A stretch of 11,463 bases of DNA from Gammaproteobacteria bacterium (GTDB taxonomy: Bacteria > Pseudomonadota > Gammaproteobacteria > Pseudomonadales > Azotimanducaceae). Positions 1 through 6,429 of the stretch are shown here, in pieces (within the stretch, counting starts at the first letter, position 1; each line of letters starts with the position of its first letter). The position numbers and the translations under genes are program-made. The stretch is from the NCBI GenBank assembly GCA_027295975.1, contig JAPUJX010000608.1, positions 1-11,463 on the forward strand, read 5' to 3'. Under the pieces are notes generated by a model. The model was not told where the DNA came from. It ran no database searches and saw only the letters and a list, made by a program, of their open reading frames with translations.

Positions 1-709
1 ATGCCTGACCCTTCGTTCGCAAACGAATATTGCCCGCCGCTGAGCGAATCGACCCACCGGGGAGGTCAATCGACCAGAGCCTGATGGTCCGTGCGACCCG
101 GTCCAACGTCATGCCATATTGGCGCAGGGTATTTTCGGATATCTCGATCGATATTTCGAACGGCCGCGACCCCATGACCTCGGCGTAGGTTACTTCGGGA
201 AGCGAGGTGATTTCCTCGCGAATCTGATCCGCGAGATCCTTCATAGCCCGTTCGTCGAGGTTGCCGTGCACCTGGACGTTTATCACCCCCCGTCGGAACA
301 ATTGCTTCGAGTAGGTGGGACGCTCGGTCTCGGCGGGGAAGGTGGAGATCCCGTCAATCGCAAGTTTCAACTCGTCGTTGATTTCCCCTAGATCGTAACC
401 CTCCTCTACCTCGACCATGACCTGACCGAAGCCTTCCGCCGCAATCGAATTGATCTCCCGAATACCCTGGATGGCTTTGATGGCTTCCTCGATCTTGATG
501 ATCACACCCTCTTCCACTTCCTGGGGCGCGGCGCCGAGATAGGGAACCCGCACGGTGATCATGTCGAACCGGAACTCCGGCATCATCTCTTTTTTGATGA
601 CCACCAGAGAGTAGATCCCCATACCGAGAATGAAGAACATCAGCAGATTCGCGGCAACGTGGTTGGTAGCAAACCAACCGATCAATCCTCGAACTTTTTG
701 ATCAGGCAC
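1..709 (-). CDS. RND efflux transporter permease subunit, N-terminal part (cut by left edge)
   Basis: This is the inner-membrane, proton-driven pump of a tripartite RND exporter (AcrB/MexB superfamily). About 236 residues are visible of a family that usually exceeds 1000. It begins with a short cytoplasmic stretch and one transmembrane helix at about residues 15-37 (TNHVAANLLMFFILGMGIYS). The start of the periplasmic porter domain follows (KKEMMPEFRFDMITV, then VPYLGAAPQEVEEGV), which is the typical RND N-terminal pattern. The start is GTG at 709. A stop codon lies immediately upstream in frame, and a GGTGAG ribosome site sits a few bases before it. The gene follows the membrane fusion protein gene by 17 bases, so the two are almost certainly cotranscribed. 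The end lies outside the window. Family assignment is secure; the exported substrate cannot be inferred. Confidence 0.93.
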   Translation of the reverse strand, partial: MPDQKVRGLIGWFATNHVAANLLMFFILGMGIYSLVVIKKEMMPEFRFDMITVRVPYLGAAPQEVEEGVIIKIEEAIKAIQGIREINSIAAEGFGQVMVEVEEGYDLGEINDELKLAIDGISTFPAETERPTYSKQLFRRGVINVQVHGNLDERAMKDLADQIREEITSLPEVTYAEVMGSRPFEISIEISENTLRQYGMTLDRVARTIRLWSIDLPGGSIRSAAGNIRLRTKGQA

Positions 710-726
710 TTATCTCACCGGTTGTT

Positions 727-1908
727 TTACAGGTCAGGGAGTTGTCGTGATGACTCACCGAAGCGGACCTTCATACCCGGCAGCGGTCGATCGATGGGTG
801 TGATTGCGTAACGATCGCCTTCCTCGAGACCCTTGTCGACGTAGGCAAATTTCTCGTCCATTCGAACGATATGCACATCGCTCGGCTGAATACGCAATTG
901 GTCGTCGACGAGCCACAAGGTTTTCCCGCGTGACAAGGCATGCCGCGGAATGGCAAACAGTTGACCCCCGGCATTACCGGAGATTTCCGCGGTGACAAAC
1001 GTACCCATGCGAAGCGGCTCACGACCGGTTCCCTCGAGGTCGTAGGGATCTTCGATCTGTGCCACTACGTACAGCATCCGGCTGGTCGCATCGAACACAC
1101 CTTCCGAGCGTACGATCTGCGCGCTCCAGGTGAATGTCTGCCCCCCAATATCGGCCGTCAACGTCACCGGCAATCGTGCGCCGGCGGCCAGGCTCGTTAT
1201 GTCCAGGAACTGCAGATCCTGCTGCGCCAGCGGCAGCCGAACCTCTGCTCGATCCACGGCAAACGTTCGTGCGAGCTGCCCGCTGATGTTGACAAACTGG
1301 CCGACGTCGGCAATTTTTTCACGCACCATGCCGTTGTAGGGCGCTCGTATGACGGTGCGGTTCAAATCCTCCTGGGCCATTTCGAGATCGGCTTCTTTCG
1401 ACTCGAGTTCGGCTAAAGCGGCCTGCAACTGGGGCTTTCTGAGCGCCAGCGACGAAGCCTCGCGGGTGACTTGATCGAACTCCCGCAGTCGCTGCCAATC
1501 CTCATAAGCGTATCCGGAAAGCGCGCTTTCCGTTGCGACCTGGGTTTGCGCCTTCGCCACACCCGCTTTCGCCCGCTTCACCGCAGACTGATAGTTGCGC
1601 GGGTCGATGCGAACGAGAATATCACCACGTTTGAAAAAGCCGCCACTGACAAACGCCGAGGAAACATCGATGATTTGCCCTGAAACTTCGGACATCAGGG
1701 TGGTCTCGGTGCGGGGCGAAACCGAGCCCTGGGAACGTACCATGAAGGTCACCGGTATTCGCGCGGCGGTATTCACCGCAACGAGTAATGCAGGGAGCGA
1801 CACAGGTTTCTGCATCGCCGCCGGGCGCGACTGAACCATCACAAACGATCCACCGATCGCAAGGACGATAAACAGGATCGGCAGAAAAACCTTCAACGTT
1901 CGCGCCAT
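727..1908 (-). CDS. RND efflux periplasmic adaptor (membrane fusion protein, HlyD/AcrA type)
   Basis: This 393-residue adaptor would link the inner-membrane RND pump to an outer-membrane channel. Residues 7-25 (VFLPILFIVLAIGGSFVMV) form an N-terminal membrane anchor or uncleaved signal, and there is no clear lipobox cysteine. A first lipoyl half lies around residues 60-110 (SGQIIDVSSAFVSGGFFKRGDILVRIDP). An alpha-helical hairpin follows (about 110-185, rich in A, Q, E), then the second lipoyl half (RTVIRAPYNGMVREKIADVGQFV), a beta-barrel, and a C-terminal membrane-proximal domain ending in LPGMKVRF. This domain order and length are typical of the family. The ATG at 1908 lies just upstream of the hydrophobic anchor; the ribosome site there is weak (GAGCGA). 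It is the first gene of a two-gene operon with the permease. Confidence 0.93.
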   Translation of the reverse strand: MARTLKVFLPILFIVLAIGGSFVMVQSRPAAMQKPVSLPALLVAVNTAARIPVTFMVRSQGSVSPRTETTLMSEVSGQIIDVSSAFVSGGFFKRGDILVRIDPRNYQSAVKRAKAGVAKAQTQVATESALSGYAYEDWQRLREFDQVTREASSLALRKPQLQAALAELESKEADLEMAQEDLNRTVIRAPYNGMVREKIADVGQFVNISGQLARTFAVDRAEVRLPLAQQDLQFLDITSLAAGARLPVTLTADIGGQTFTWSAQIVRSEGVFDATSRMLYVVAQIEDPYDLEGTGREPLRMGTFVTAEISGNAGGQLFAIPRHALSRGKTLWLVDDQLRIQPSDVHIVRMDEKFAYVDKGLEEGDRYAITPIDRPLPGMKVRFGESSRQLPDL

Positions 1909-2058
1909 GGTCGAAATCGCTCGAATTTCAGAGTGATACGAAAGGTAACGCTGCAGTTTACAAATCCTGGCGCAAGAAATCTTGACGAATTTGGGCTGGT
2001 TTCACGTTTGGCACGGTTTTTCGGCCGGCAAAGCGCAAAAATTCCAACCCTTGGGGTG
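1909..2058 (-). other. Intergenic leader of the RND efflux operon
   Basis: This 150-base gap separates the amidohydrolase stop from the efflux operon on the same strand. It should carry the end of the upstream transcript and the promoter of the efflux genes. On the minus strand a very short stem (four base pairs, CCAA and TTGG) followed by AATTTTT lies near 2035-2050 and is at best a weak terminator. A TTGTAA hexamer lies nearer the efflux gene, but no good -10 sits at the right distance. No regulator gene for the pump is next to it. Confidence 0.4.
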
Positions 2059-3210
2059 TTAAACGGCGAATACCCGCGCGAAATTTTCGCTGTAAAACTT
2101 CGCGAGCACGGGTTCATCGAAGCCTTCCAGGCTGGCACGGAATCGGCCCAGGGGGTTTCGCCCGCCTTCGGCGTGGGGATAATCGCTCGAGAACAGGTAA
2201 AGGTCCGGGTTGGAGCTGCGCACCAGTTCTCCCACGTCTTCGAATACGAACGGGGTAAACGCCATCTGCTCGGTTATCTGTTCGGACGGAGGGCGTTTGA
2301 GGGCGGCAATTTCCGGTTCGGTGCGACCCCAGGTTTTTGCAATATGATCGAGGCGCTTCAACATACCCGGCACCCAGTCGGCACCCAGCTCGATTACCCC
2401 GCCACGAAGTTTCGGAAAACGTTCGAGCACCCCGTCCAGCACCAGACATCCAATAAACTTCTCGGCGTCCTGGTGCAGGCGAACCATGTCCTTGCCACGA
2501 ACATTTTCTCCGCCCCCCAGCCAATCGGTTGGCAGTGGGCGGCCGGTGTTCGTCCAGGGCTCCTCTATCCGCAGTGCGGCACCGCCAACATGTAAGGCGA
2601 ACGGAACGCCCGCCTCCTCGAGACGCGCCCAGAACGGATCGAAATCATTGTGTCCGGGAGAGCGTCCGCCGCAATGTCGGTGCGGTATCCAAACCGCTTT
2701 CAGACCCATGGCAAGCGCCTGGGTGAGTTCATCAACGGCAAGCGCCGGATTGTCGAGGGGGATGACGGCAACACCCATCAAACGATCGTCGCCACCACAA
2801 AACTCCGCCATGCCGCGATTGGCCGCTCTCGATGCACCATAACGAACCTGTTCATCAAGCCGTGGATTGAACGCTGTCCCCGCGGCAAAACTCACGAACA
2901 CGAGTTGTTTGTCGAACCCAAGGAGATCCAGCGCCTGGCTTCGCTCATCCGCGCAGAAAGCACCCAGGGCCCGATAGTTTTTAGGACCCGAAATCAGCTC
3001 GTCACCAAGCGCCAGCAGTTCCGCCCGGTAGGCTTGCGGATGACCCGCCTCGGTCAGGGTATCGTTGTGGCCGATCTGCCCGGCGGTTGCGGACGCTTTG
3101 TTCGGCATCACCCCACGCACATCGGGGTCGGCGTAACGCTGCAGGAAGTCCGGCAGATCCATGATGTGGCTGTCGGCGTCGTAAAAGGTGCGGCCGGTTG
3201 CGTAGGTCAT
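2059..3210 (-). CDS. Amidohydrolase family protein (Amidohydro_2, ACMSD-like TIM barrel)
   Basis: This 383-residue metal-dependent hydrolase or decarboxylase belongs to the Amidohydro_2 group (ACMSD, gamma-resorcylate decarboxylase and many uncharacterised relatives). Visible motifs, in order: DADSH at residues 11-15 (first strand; the usual HxH is D-x-H here, as in many members), IPHRH with His177 and His179, FALHVGG with the strand-5 His207, VIELGADW around 272-279, and SSDYPH at 341-346, whose Asp343 is the expected catalytic or metal-binding aspartate. The ATG at 3210 has an AGGGAA ribosome site about six bases upstream. It follows the aldolase gene by 56 bases on the same strand, so the two probably form an operon. 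Members act on C-N bonds or decarboxylate aromatic or ring-cleavage acids; the substrate here is unknown. Confidence 0.9.
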   Translation of the reverse strand: MTYATGRTFYDADSHIMDLPDFLQRYADPDVRGVMPNKASATAGQIGHNDTLTEAGHPQAYRAELLALGDELISGPKNYRALGAFCADERSQALDLLGFDKQLVFVSFAAGTAFNPRLDEQVRYGASRAANRGMAEFCGGDDRLMGVAVIPLDNPALAVDELTQALAMGLKAVWIPHRHCGGRSPGHNDFDPFWARLEEAGVPFALHVGGAALRIEEPWTNTGRPLPTDWLGGGENVRGKDMVRLHQDAEKFIGCLVLDGVLERFPKLRGGVIELGADWVPGMLKRLDHIAKTWGRTEPEIAALKRPPSEQITEQMAFTPFVFEDVGELVRSSNPDLYLFSSDYPHAEGGRNPLGRFRASLEGFDEPVLAKFYSENFARVFAV

Positions 3211-3266
3211 GGTGTTTCCCTTAGTCCTGTCCGAACGATATTACCCCAATTGACGGAAACAGCCCG

Positions 3267-4064
3267 TCAAAGGTTTTGCAGCAGTTTTTTCATTCCTTCA
3301 CCGAGTTCCGTCAACGCGGTGCGGTAGAGGAAACGGTCCCAGCCGATGCAGAAGTGCCTGACTCCAAGGTCGAGGTATCGTTTCGCCTGCTCGACGGCAC
3401 CGATCTCGATGCGCGGGTGAATGCCGTATTCGAGTGACTTCCCGATTACCAGTTCCTCGAACGGGCGAATCTCGGGAGTCCCCATCAGGCCGGGTTGACC
3501 GCGTGAAAAGCCGAAATCCGCGGGCCCCCACTGGGTCATGTCGACGCCTTTCGTTTTAGCCCGGGTAAGTACTTCGTCGATATGGTCTACCGTGACGTTC
3601 TTTTCGATCATGATGAGAAACACGATCGATTCGAGATCCTCGAGGTAACTTTCCGTCTGGTAACTCGACAGGGCGGGGCGTCGGAGCTTCACCCCCATCC
3701 TGCCGCCGACTTCAGGCGTATCGGGGGCAATCGAGCGGTGGCAGTTGTCCACATCTTCCGGCGTGCGGACGTCGGTGAACAGCACGGACTTGAAACCGGC
3801 CCCGAGGGCCGCTTGCGCCCAGAAACCCTGGCTCTCCTGATCGAGCTTGATCATCAAAGGCAAATTGCCGCACTGGCCCGCGCGCGCCATATGGTAAAGC
3901 TGTTTCATGTCGAGGGTGGAGTACTCGGCGGCAAACTCGCCATAATCAAAAAAGCCGGTATCGCCGATGATTTCAGGGATGTCGGGATCGGCGAAAAGAA
4001 AGTGAGTGCCAAGCGTAGGACCACCCCGCGTCAGCGTGTCGCGAAACGTGTTCTGCATAATCAT
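3267..4064 (-). CDS. HpcH/HpaI aldolase/citrate lyase family protein
   Basis: This 265-residue protein has the TIM-barrel pattern of class II, metal-dependent 2-keto-3-deoxy-type aldolases (HpcH/HpaI). These normally split 2-oxo-4-hydroxy acids into pyruvate and an aldehyde. The clearest signature is MIEKNVTVDHIDEVL followed by GVDMTQWGPADFGFSRG. Glu154 and Asp183 correspond to the two metal ligands of HpaI. By my reading, the family's catalytic His (in the usual GEHxP segment) is replaced in YGEFAAEYSTL (about 41-51), and the catalytic Arg (in VRVP) reads as Lys73 in MIKLD. Chemistry may therefore differ from a standard aldolase. The first of two close ATGs (4064) is preferred because the GGAGG site lies ten bases upstream; the alternative starts two codons later. 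It is the first gene of the probable operon with the amidohydrolase. Confidence 0.85.
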   Translation of the reverse strand: MIMQNTFRDTLTRGGPTLGTHFLFADPDIPEIIGDTGFFDYGEFAAEYSTLDMKQLYHMARAGQCGNLPLMIKLDQESQGFWAQAALGAGFKSVLFTDVRTPEDVDNCHRSIAPDTPEVGGRMGVKLRRPALSSYQTESYLEDLESIVFLIMIEKNVTVDHIDEVLTRAKTKGVDMTQWGPADFGFSRGQPGLMGTPEIRPFEELVIGKSLEYGIHPRIEIGAVEQAKRYLDLGVRHFCIGWDRFLYRTALTELGEGMKKLLQNL

Positions 4065-4169
4065 GGCCGGCGTTCCTCCAGTTCCTCGTTCTATTTAAAT
4101 CGGACAGGACATTAGAACAAAAATGACTAGACTGGTGGCTGGGAAATCAACACGACGGGGAGACCACTC
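4065..4169. promoter_or_regulatory. Divergent intergenic control region
   Basis: This 105-base gap lies between divergently transcribed genes (aldolase on minus, ABM protein on plus) and must contain both promoters unless they start further away. It is more AT-rich than its surroundings around 4090-4130. On the minus strand TTGTTC and TAAATA are separated by 17 bases, but each matches the sigma-70 consensus at only three of six positions. The block 4100-4109 (TCGGACAGGA) recurs inverted at 3225-3234 ahead of the amidohydrolase. Ribosome sites are clear on both sides: GGAGG for the aldolase and GGGGAG for the ABM protein. Confidence 0.45.
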
Positions 4170-4613
4170 ATGACGGATTCGGAAAAAAATACAGTACAGG
4201 CGGAAACCGATCGCCGCGGTTTCATTAAAACCGCCGCAGTTGGCGTGCTCGCCGTCGGCGGTCTCGGCTTTCTGCGTCCTCGGGCCGCCGCGGCAGCGGA
4301 TGACTCCGAGTGGATCACGGTTACGGCGACGCTGACCCTCAATCCCGACAATGCGGATGATGCCATTGCCGGGCTCAAGGAGATGGTTGCGCAGGTCGAG
4401 GCGGAAGAACCAGGCGTGTTGGCCTACATCTGCAACCGCGGGGTGCAGAACCCCAACGAAATCCTGTTTTTCGAAGTCTACGAAAATCAAGCCGCGACCG
4501 TGGCCCACGGTCAGACCGATCACATGAACAAGTTTCGCGAAGCCGCAGCCGGTTTTTTCGTGGGCGATATGAAAATCTCCGCCTACGAACGGATCGGCGG
4601 ATATCACCGCTGA
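4170..4613 (+). CDS. Tat-signal protein with an antibiotic biosynthesis monooxygenase (ABM) domain
   Basis: This 147-residue protein starts with a twin-arginine-type signal: DRRGFIK at residues 14-20, a hydrophobic stretch at 21-35, and an alanine run at 39-43 where signal peptidase could cut. The mature part, about 104 residues, matches the small ferredoxin-like ABM fold (EWITVTATLTLNP, then PGVLAYICNR, then EILFFEVYENQAA and a HMNKF-like end). ABM proteins include cofactor-free monooxygenases and dimeric ligand-binding proteins; which applies is not visible. The start is well supported by GGGGAG eight bases upstream. The next gene begins 11 bases after the stop, so they are probably cotranscribed. 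A Tat signal on an ABM domain is less common than the cytoplasmic form and suggests action in the periplasm. Confidence 0.82.
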   Translation: MTDSEKNTVQAETDRRGFIKTAAVGVLAVGGLGFLRPRAAAAADDSEWITVTATLTLNPDNADDAIAGLKEMVAQVEAEEPGVLAYICNRGVQNPNEILFFEVYENQAATVAHGQTDHMNKFREAAAGFFVGDMKISAYERIGGYHR

Positions 4614-4624
4614 GGATCAAACTC

Positions 4625-5485
4625 ATGAAAATTGGCTATTTCGGTTTCAACAACGGCCCCTTGGCACAACCCGAGCCCATTGCGAGTTTGCTCAAATGCG
4701 CCGAAGACTCGGGGTTCGAGTCCGCCTGGACCGGTGAACATGTGGTCGTGATCGACCCTCAAGAGCCGCCGTCTCCGGTGCCGCCGGAGTTCCCGATGCT
4801 CGACACGGTGGCCACCCTGGCTTTCTCGGCGGCCGTCACTTCCCGTTTGAAACTGGGTTCCGGTATCATCCTCCTGGCCCAACGCAACCCCGTGATACTT
4901 GCCAAGGAATTGTCGACTATCGACGTTCTGTCCCAGGGTCGGCTGTTGTTCGGCGTTGGTGTCGGGTACGTGAAACGCGAGTTCGACGTTATTGGCGTGC
5001 CTTACGAAGAGCGCGGCGCGCGCACCAGCGAACACATCGAAGCAATTCGTGCGCTCTGGACTCAGGACAAACCCACATTCGACGGCCGTTTCACCCGGAT
5101 CTCGGGGGTGCAATCCAAGCCGATGCCGGTGCAGTCGCCTCACCCCCCCATCATCATCGGGGGGATGTCGCCCGCTGGATACCGTCGCGCCATCAACCAC
5201 GGCGATGGCTGGTACGGGTTCAATCAGACCGAAGACGAAGCCGCCGCATCGATCGAAGGTCTGCGGGAAGCGGCGCGTGCCGCCGATCAGGCCAGCAAAT
5301 TCGACGACCTCGAGATATCGATCACCCCGCGAGGCGCCATCGATGCCGATCGGGTGAAACGGTTTGAAGATCTCGGCGTCTCGAGACTGATCTTATTGCC
5401 AAGACCGGCGAGCGGCAGCGGAGACCCTCTGGACGGTATTCGCGCCTTTATCGAAGATACCGCCCGGCAACTCGACTTGGCTTGA
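4625..5485 (+). CDS. Luciferase-like monooxygenase (LLM class flavin oxidoreductase)
   Basis: This 286-residue protein has the bacterial-luciferase TIM-barrel pattern. The N-terminus MKIGYFGFNNG is followed by AEDSGFESAWTGEHVVV (residues 26-42), SRLKLGSGIILLAQRNPV, LSTIDVLSQGRLLFGVGVGY, and HPPIIIGGMSPAGYRRA with GDGWYGF. The segments match the LLM subgroup often annotated as F420-dependent. The cofactor could be FMN or F420, and proteobacteria more often use FMN. These enzymes oxygenate or reduce small organic molecules. The start has a GAGGA site within the tail of the previous gene, and the spacing of 11 bases indicates translation from the same transcript as the ABM protein. No typical intrinsic terminator follows the stop. 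Substrate unknown. Confidence 0.9.
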   Translation: MKIGYFGFNNGPLAQPEPIASLLKCAEDSGFESAWTGEHVVVIDPQEPPSPVPPEFPMLDTVATLAFSAAVTSRLKLGSGIILLAQRNPVILAKELSTIDVLSQGRLLFGVGVGYVKREFDVIGVPYEERGARTSEHIEAIRALWTQDKPTFDGRFTRISGVQSKPMPVQSPHPPIIIGGMSPAGYRRAINHGDGWYGFNQTEDEAAASIEGLREAARAADQASKFDDLEISITPRGAIDADRVKRFEDLGVSRLILLPRPASGSGDPLDGIRAFIEDTARQLDLA

Positions 5486-5794
5486 TGTCCGGAAATTGGG
5501 ATAACTGTCTGAGCGATTGGCGCCTGTAACACCGCGTTGGGGGTGAGCGGGCTTCAATCGTCAGCATGATTTTCGACGTGTGGCTAGTAGTGTCGTCGCG
5601 CAAAACCGGCAGTTCTTCGCCAGCGTTTGCCTACGCCGAAACCAACGACAAACGGTCTGTTTGCCATCCCCGGCTATCTGCTGACATCACATTGATATCG
5701 CAAACTGAAGATACCTTGGAGATCGAGGTTCAAACGTTGACGAGGTGGACCGCAGGTGTAAGCGTCGGGATCCCAAAACATCTGGAGACGCAAA
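5486..5794 (+). other. 309-base non-coding stretch upstream of the double-glycine peptide gene
   Basis: I see no convincing gene here. An open frame from 5566 to 5802 encodes 78 residues with no recognisable pattern; it has poor codon quality and no ribosome site, so I treat it as chance. The stretch should contain the promoter of the peptide operon. TTGACG at about 5737 is a good -35 match but has no matching -10 at the usual distance, so no promoter is assigned. There is no clear hairpin terminator after the oxidoreductase gene. The length could allow a regulated promoter or an untranslated leader. Confidence 0.5.
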
Positions 5795-5977
5795 ATGCGT
5801 GAACTCAACGAACAAGAAATGGAAGAGGTCAGTGGGGGTATCTTACCCCTCATCGCCGTCGCAATATCCTTTGCCGGTCATGTGGCCGGATTCAGTGGTC
5901 CTGCAACCTGGGCACTGAGTTCCATCGGACTGATCTTGAGCACCTTCTCGGCTGCCGTGTACGTGGACTCGATGTAA
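5795..5977 (+). CDS. Double-glycine leader peptide, putative class II bacteriocin/microcin precursor
   Basis: This 60-residue peptide opens with a canonical double-glycine leader, MRELNEQEMEEVSGG (residues 1-15), with the expected hydrophobics at -4 (Val), -7 (Met) and -12 (Leu) before the GG. Such leaders are recognised and cut by C39-peptidase ABC exporters. The predicted 45-residue core is very hydrophobic, rich in Gly, Ala and Ser, and contains a GHVAG (GxxxG) motif, the helix-packing element seen in class IIb bacteriocins. It has no cysteine and almost no charge (one His, one Asp), unlike cationic pediocin-type peptides. The ribosome site GGAG lies seven bases before ATG. Two small membrane-protein genes follow. 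No exporter is present in the window. It could alternatively be a secreted signal peptide. The leader call is strong; toxic activity is inferred. Confidence 0.8.
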   Translation: MRELNEQEMEEVSGGILPLIAVAISFAGHVAGFSGPATWALSSIGLILSTFSAAVYVDSM

Positions 5978-5992
5978 CCGGGACACGATCAA

Positions 5993-6018
5993 AAGTGGGG
6001 TCCCCCGGGACCCCACTT
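5993..6018. repeat. Perfect 12-bp inverted repeat (REP-like or intercistronic hairpin)
   Basis: The arms AAGTGGGGTCCC (5993-6004) and GGGACCCCACTT (6007-6018) are perfect complements with two bases between them, so RNA would fold as about 11 pairs with a four-base loop. No T-run follows on the plus strand, so it is not a standard intrinsic terminator. It sits between the peptide gene and the two small membrane genes. There it could stabilise or separate the upstream message or attenuate the downstream genes. The AAAAGTGGGGTC/GACCCCACTT arms also resemble REP palindromes linked to RAYT (REP-associated tyrosine transposase) elements, which is an inference from memory. Confidence 0.75.
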
Positions 6019-6051
6019 CCCCGTTTGACCCCATGGGACCGGGAGAAGACC

Positions 6052-6255
6052 ATGAACGACAGCCAAACCAGCTTTATGAGAACCGACCTCCGTGAGGCCG
6101 CCTACATGTTGGGTTTTGCGTGTCTGGGTACGGCGGTCGTCAGCTTCTACTCCACCCGGACCGGCATGTTGATCGGCGCAGCGGTGATCGGCATGACCCT
6201 GGGAAAACTGCTGGCGCGGATGTTGCGCCGAAGACCGAAAACCCCCGATGAATAA
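6052..6255 (+). CDS. Small two-helix membrane protein, candidate immunity protein
   Basis: I do not recognise a family. This start gives 67 residues. It is chosen because a strong GGGAGAAG ribosome site lies just upstream, whereas an earlier in-frame ATG at 5995 would read through the palindrome with an unlikely sequence. A short polar N-terminus (MNDSQTSFMRTDLREA) is followed by two predicted membrane helices, about residues 17-34 and 37-55, a tight turn between them, and a basic tail (ARMLRRRPKTPDE) expected to stay in the cytoplasm. Its 3' end overlaps the next small gene by eight bases. Small membrane proteins directly after a double-glycine precursor are often immunity proteins; here that role rests on position and topology only. 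Confidence 0.65.
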   Translation: MNDSQTSFMRTDLREAAYMLGFACLGTAVVSFYSTRTGMLIGAAVIGMTLGKLLARMLRRRPKTPDE

Positions 6256-6427
6256 ATCCCCGTATGGTCTCAGCCTCTGGATCATTACCTGTGTCGGTAT
6301 CGGTTTTGGCCTGGCATACCTCGATGGCGTCGGCGCGAAAGCCATCATCACAACCGCCGCCATCGTCGCCAGTGGCATAACGGTTCTGCTGCTCGGAGCC
6401 TGGGCCTTGAAGGCATCGAAGAAGTAG
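6248..6427 (+). CDS. Very small two-helix membrane protein, candidate immunity or accessory protein
   Basis: This 59-residue frame starts at ATG 6248 inside the last codons of the previous gene and ends at TAG 6425-6427, so translational coupling is likely. The product starts MNKSPYGLSLW and has two predicted membrane helices at about residues 8-24 and 31-54. A short loop (LDGVGAK) joins them, and a lysine-rich end (LKASKK) follows. I recognise no family. Hydrophobic composition through the full frame, good codon use and the overlap argue that it is real rather than chance. Together with the neighbouring small membrane gene it could protect the producer from the peptide encoded upstream, or help its release; this is inference. 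Confidence 0.6.
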   Translation: MNKSPYGLSLWIITCVGIGFGLAYLDGVGAKAIITTAAIVASGITVLLLGAWALKASKK

Positions 6428-6429
6428 AT

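Noticed and set aside
354..677. 107-codon minus-strand frame inside the RND permease region
   Set aside because: It is an alternative frame of the permease gene; the true frame shows the RND transmembrane and porter-domain pattern from the GTG at 709.
1933..2595. 220-codon plus-strand open frame opposite the amidohydrolase end
   Set aside because: Shadow of the opposite-strand gene; long antisense frames are common at this GC content.
2650..3327. 225-codon plus-strand open frame opposite the amidohydrolase gene
   Set aside because: It is antisense to a protein with clear family motifs, and its translation (rich in Arg, His and Gly) resembles no protein family.
5566..5802. 78-codon open frame ahead of the double-glycine peptide gene
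   Set aside because: No ribosome site, no recognisable protein pattern, mixed composition, and it runs into the start of a well-supported gene.
5993..6018. Palindrome as an intrinsic terminator of the peptide gene
   Set aside because: No T-run follows the stem on the plus strand; CCCCGTTTGACC comes next.
5995..6051. Longer N-terminus for the 67-residue membrane protein (start at 5995)
   Set aside because: It would translate the palindrome into a Pro/Gly-rich tail, whereas the ATG at 6052 has a strong ribosome site directly upstream.
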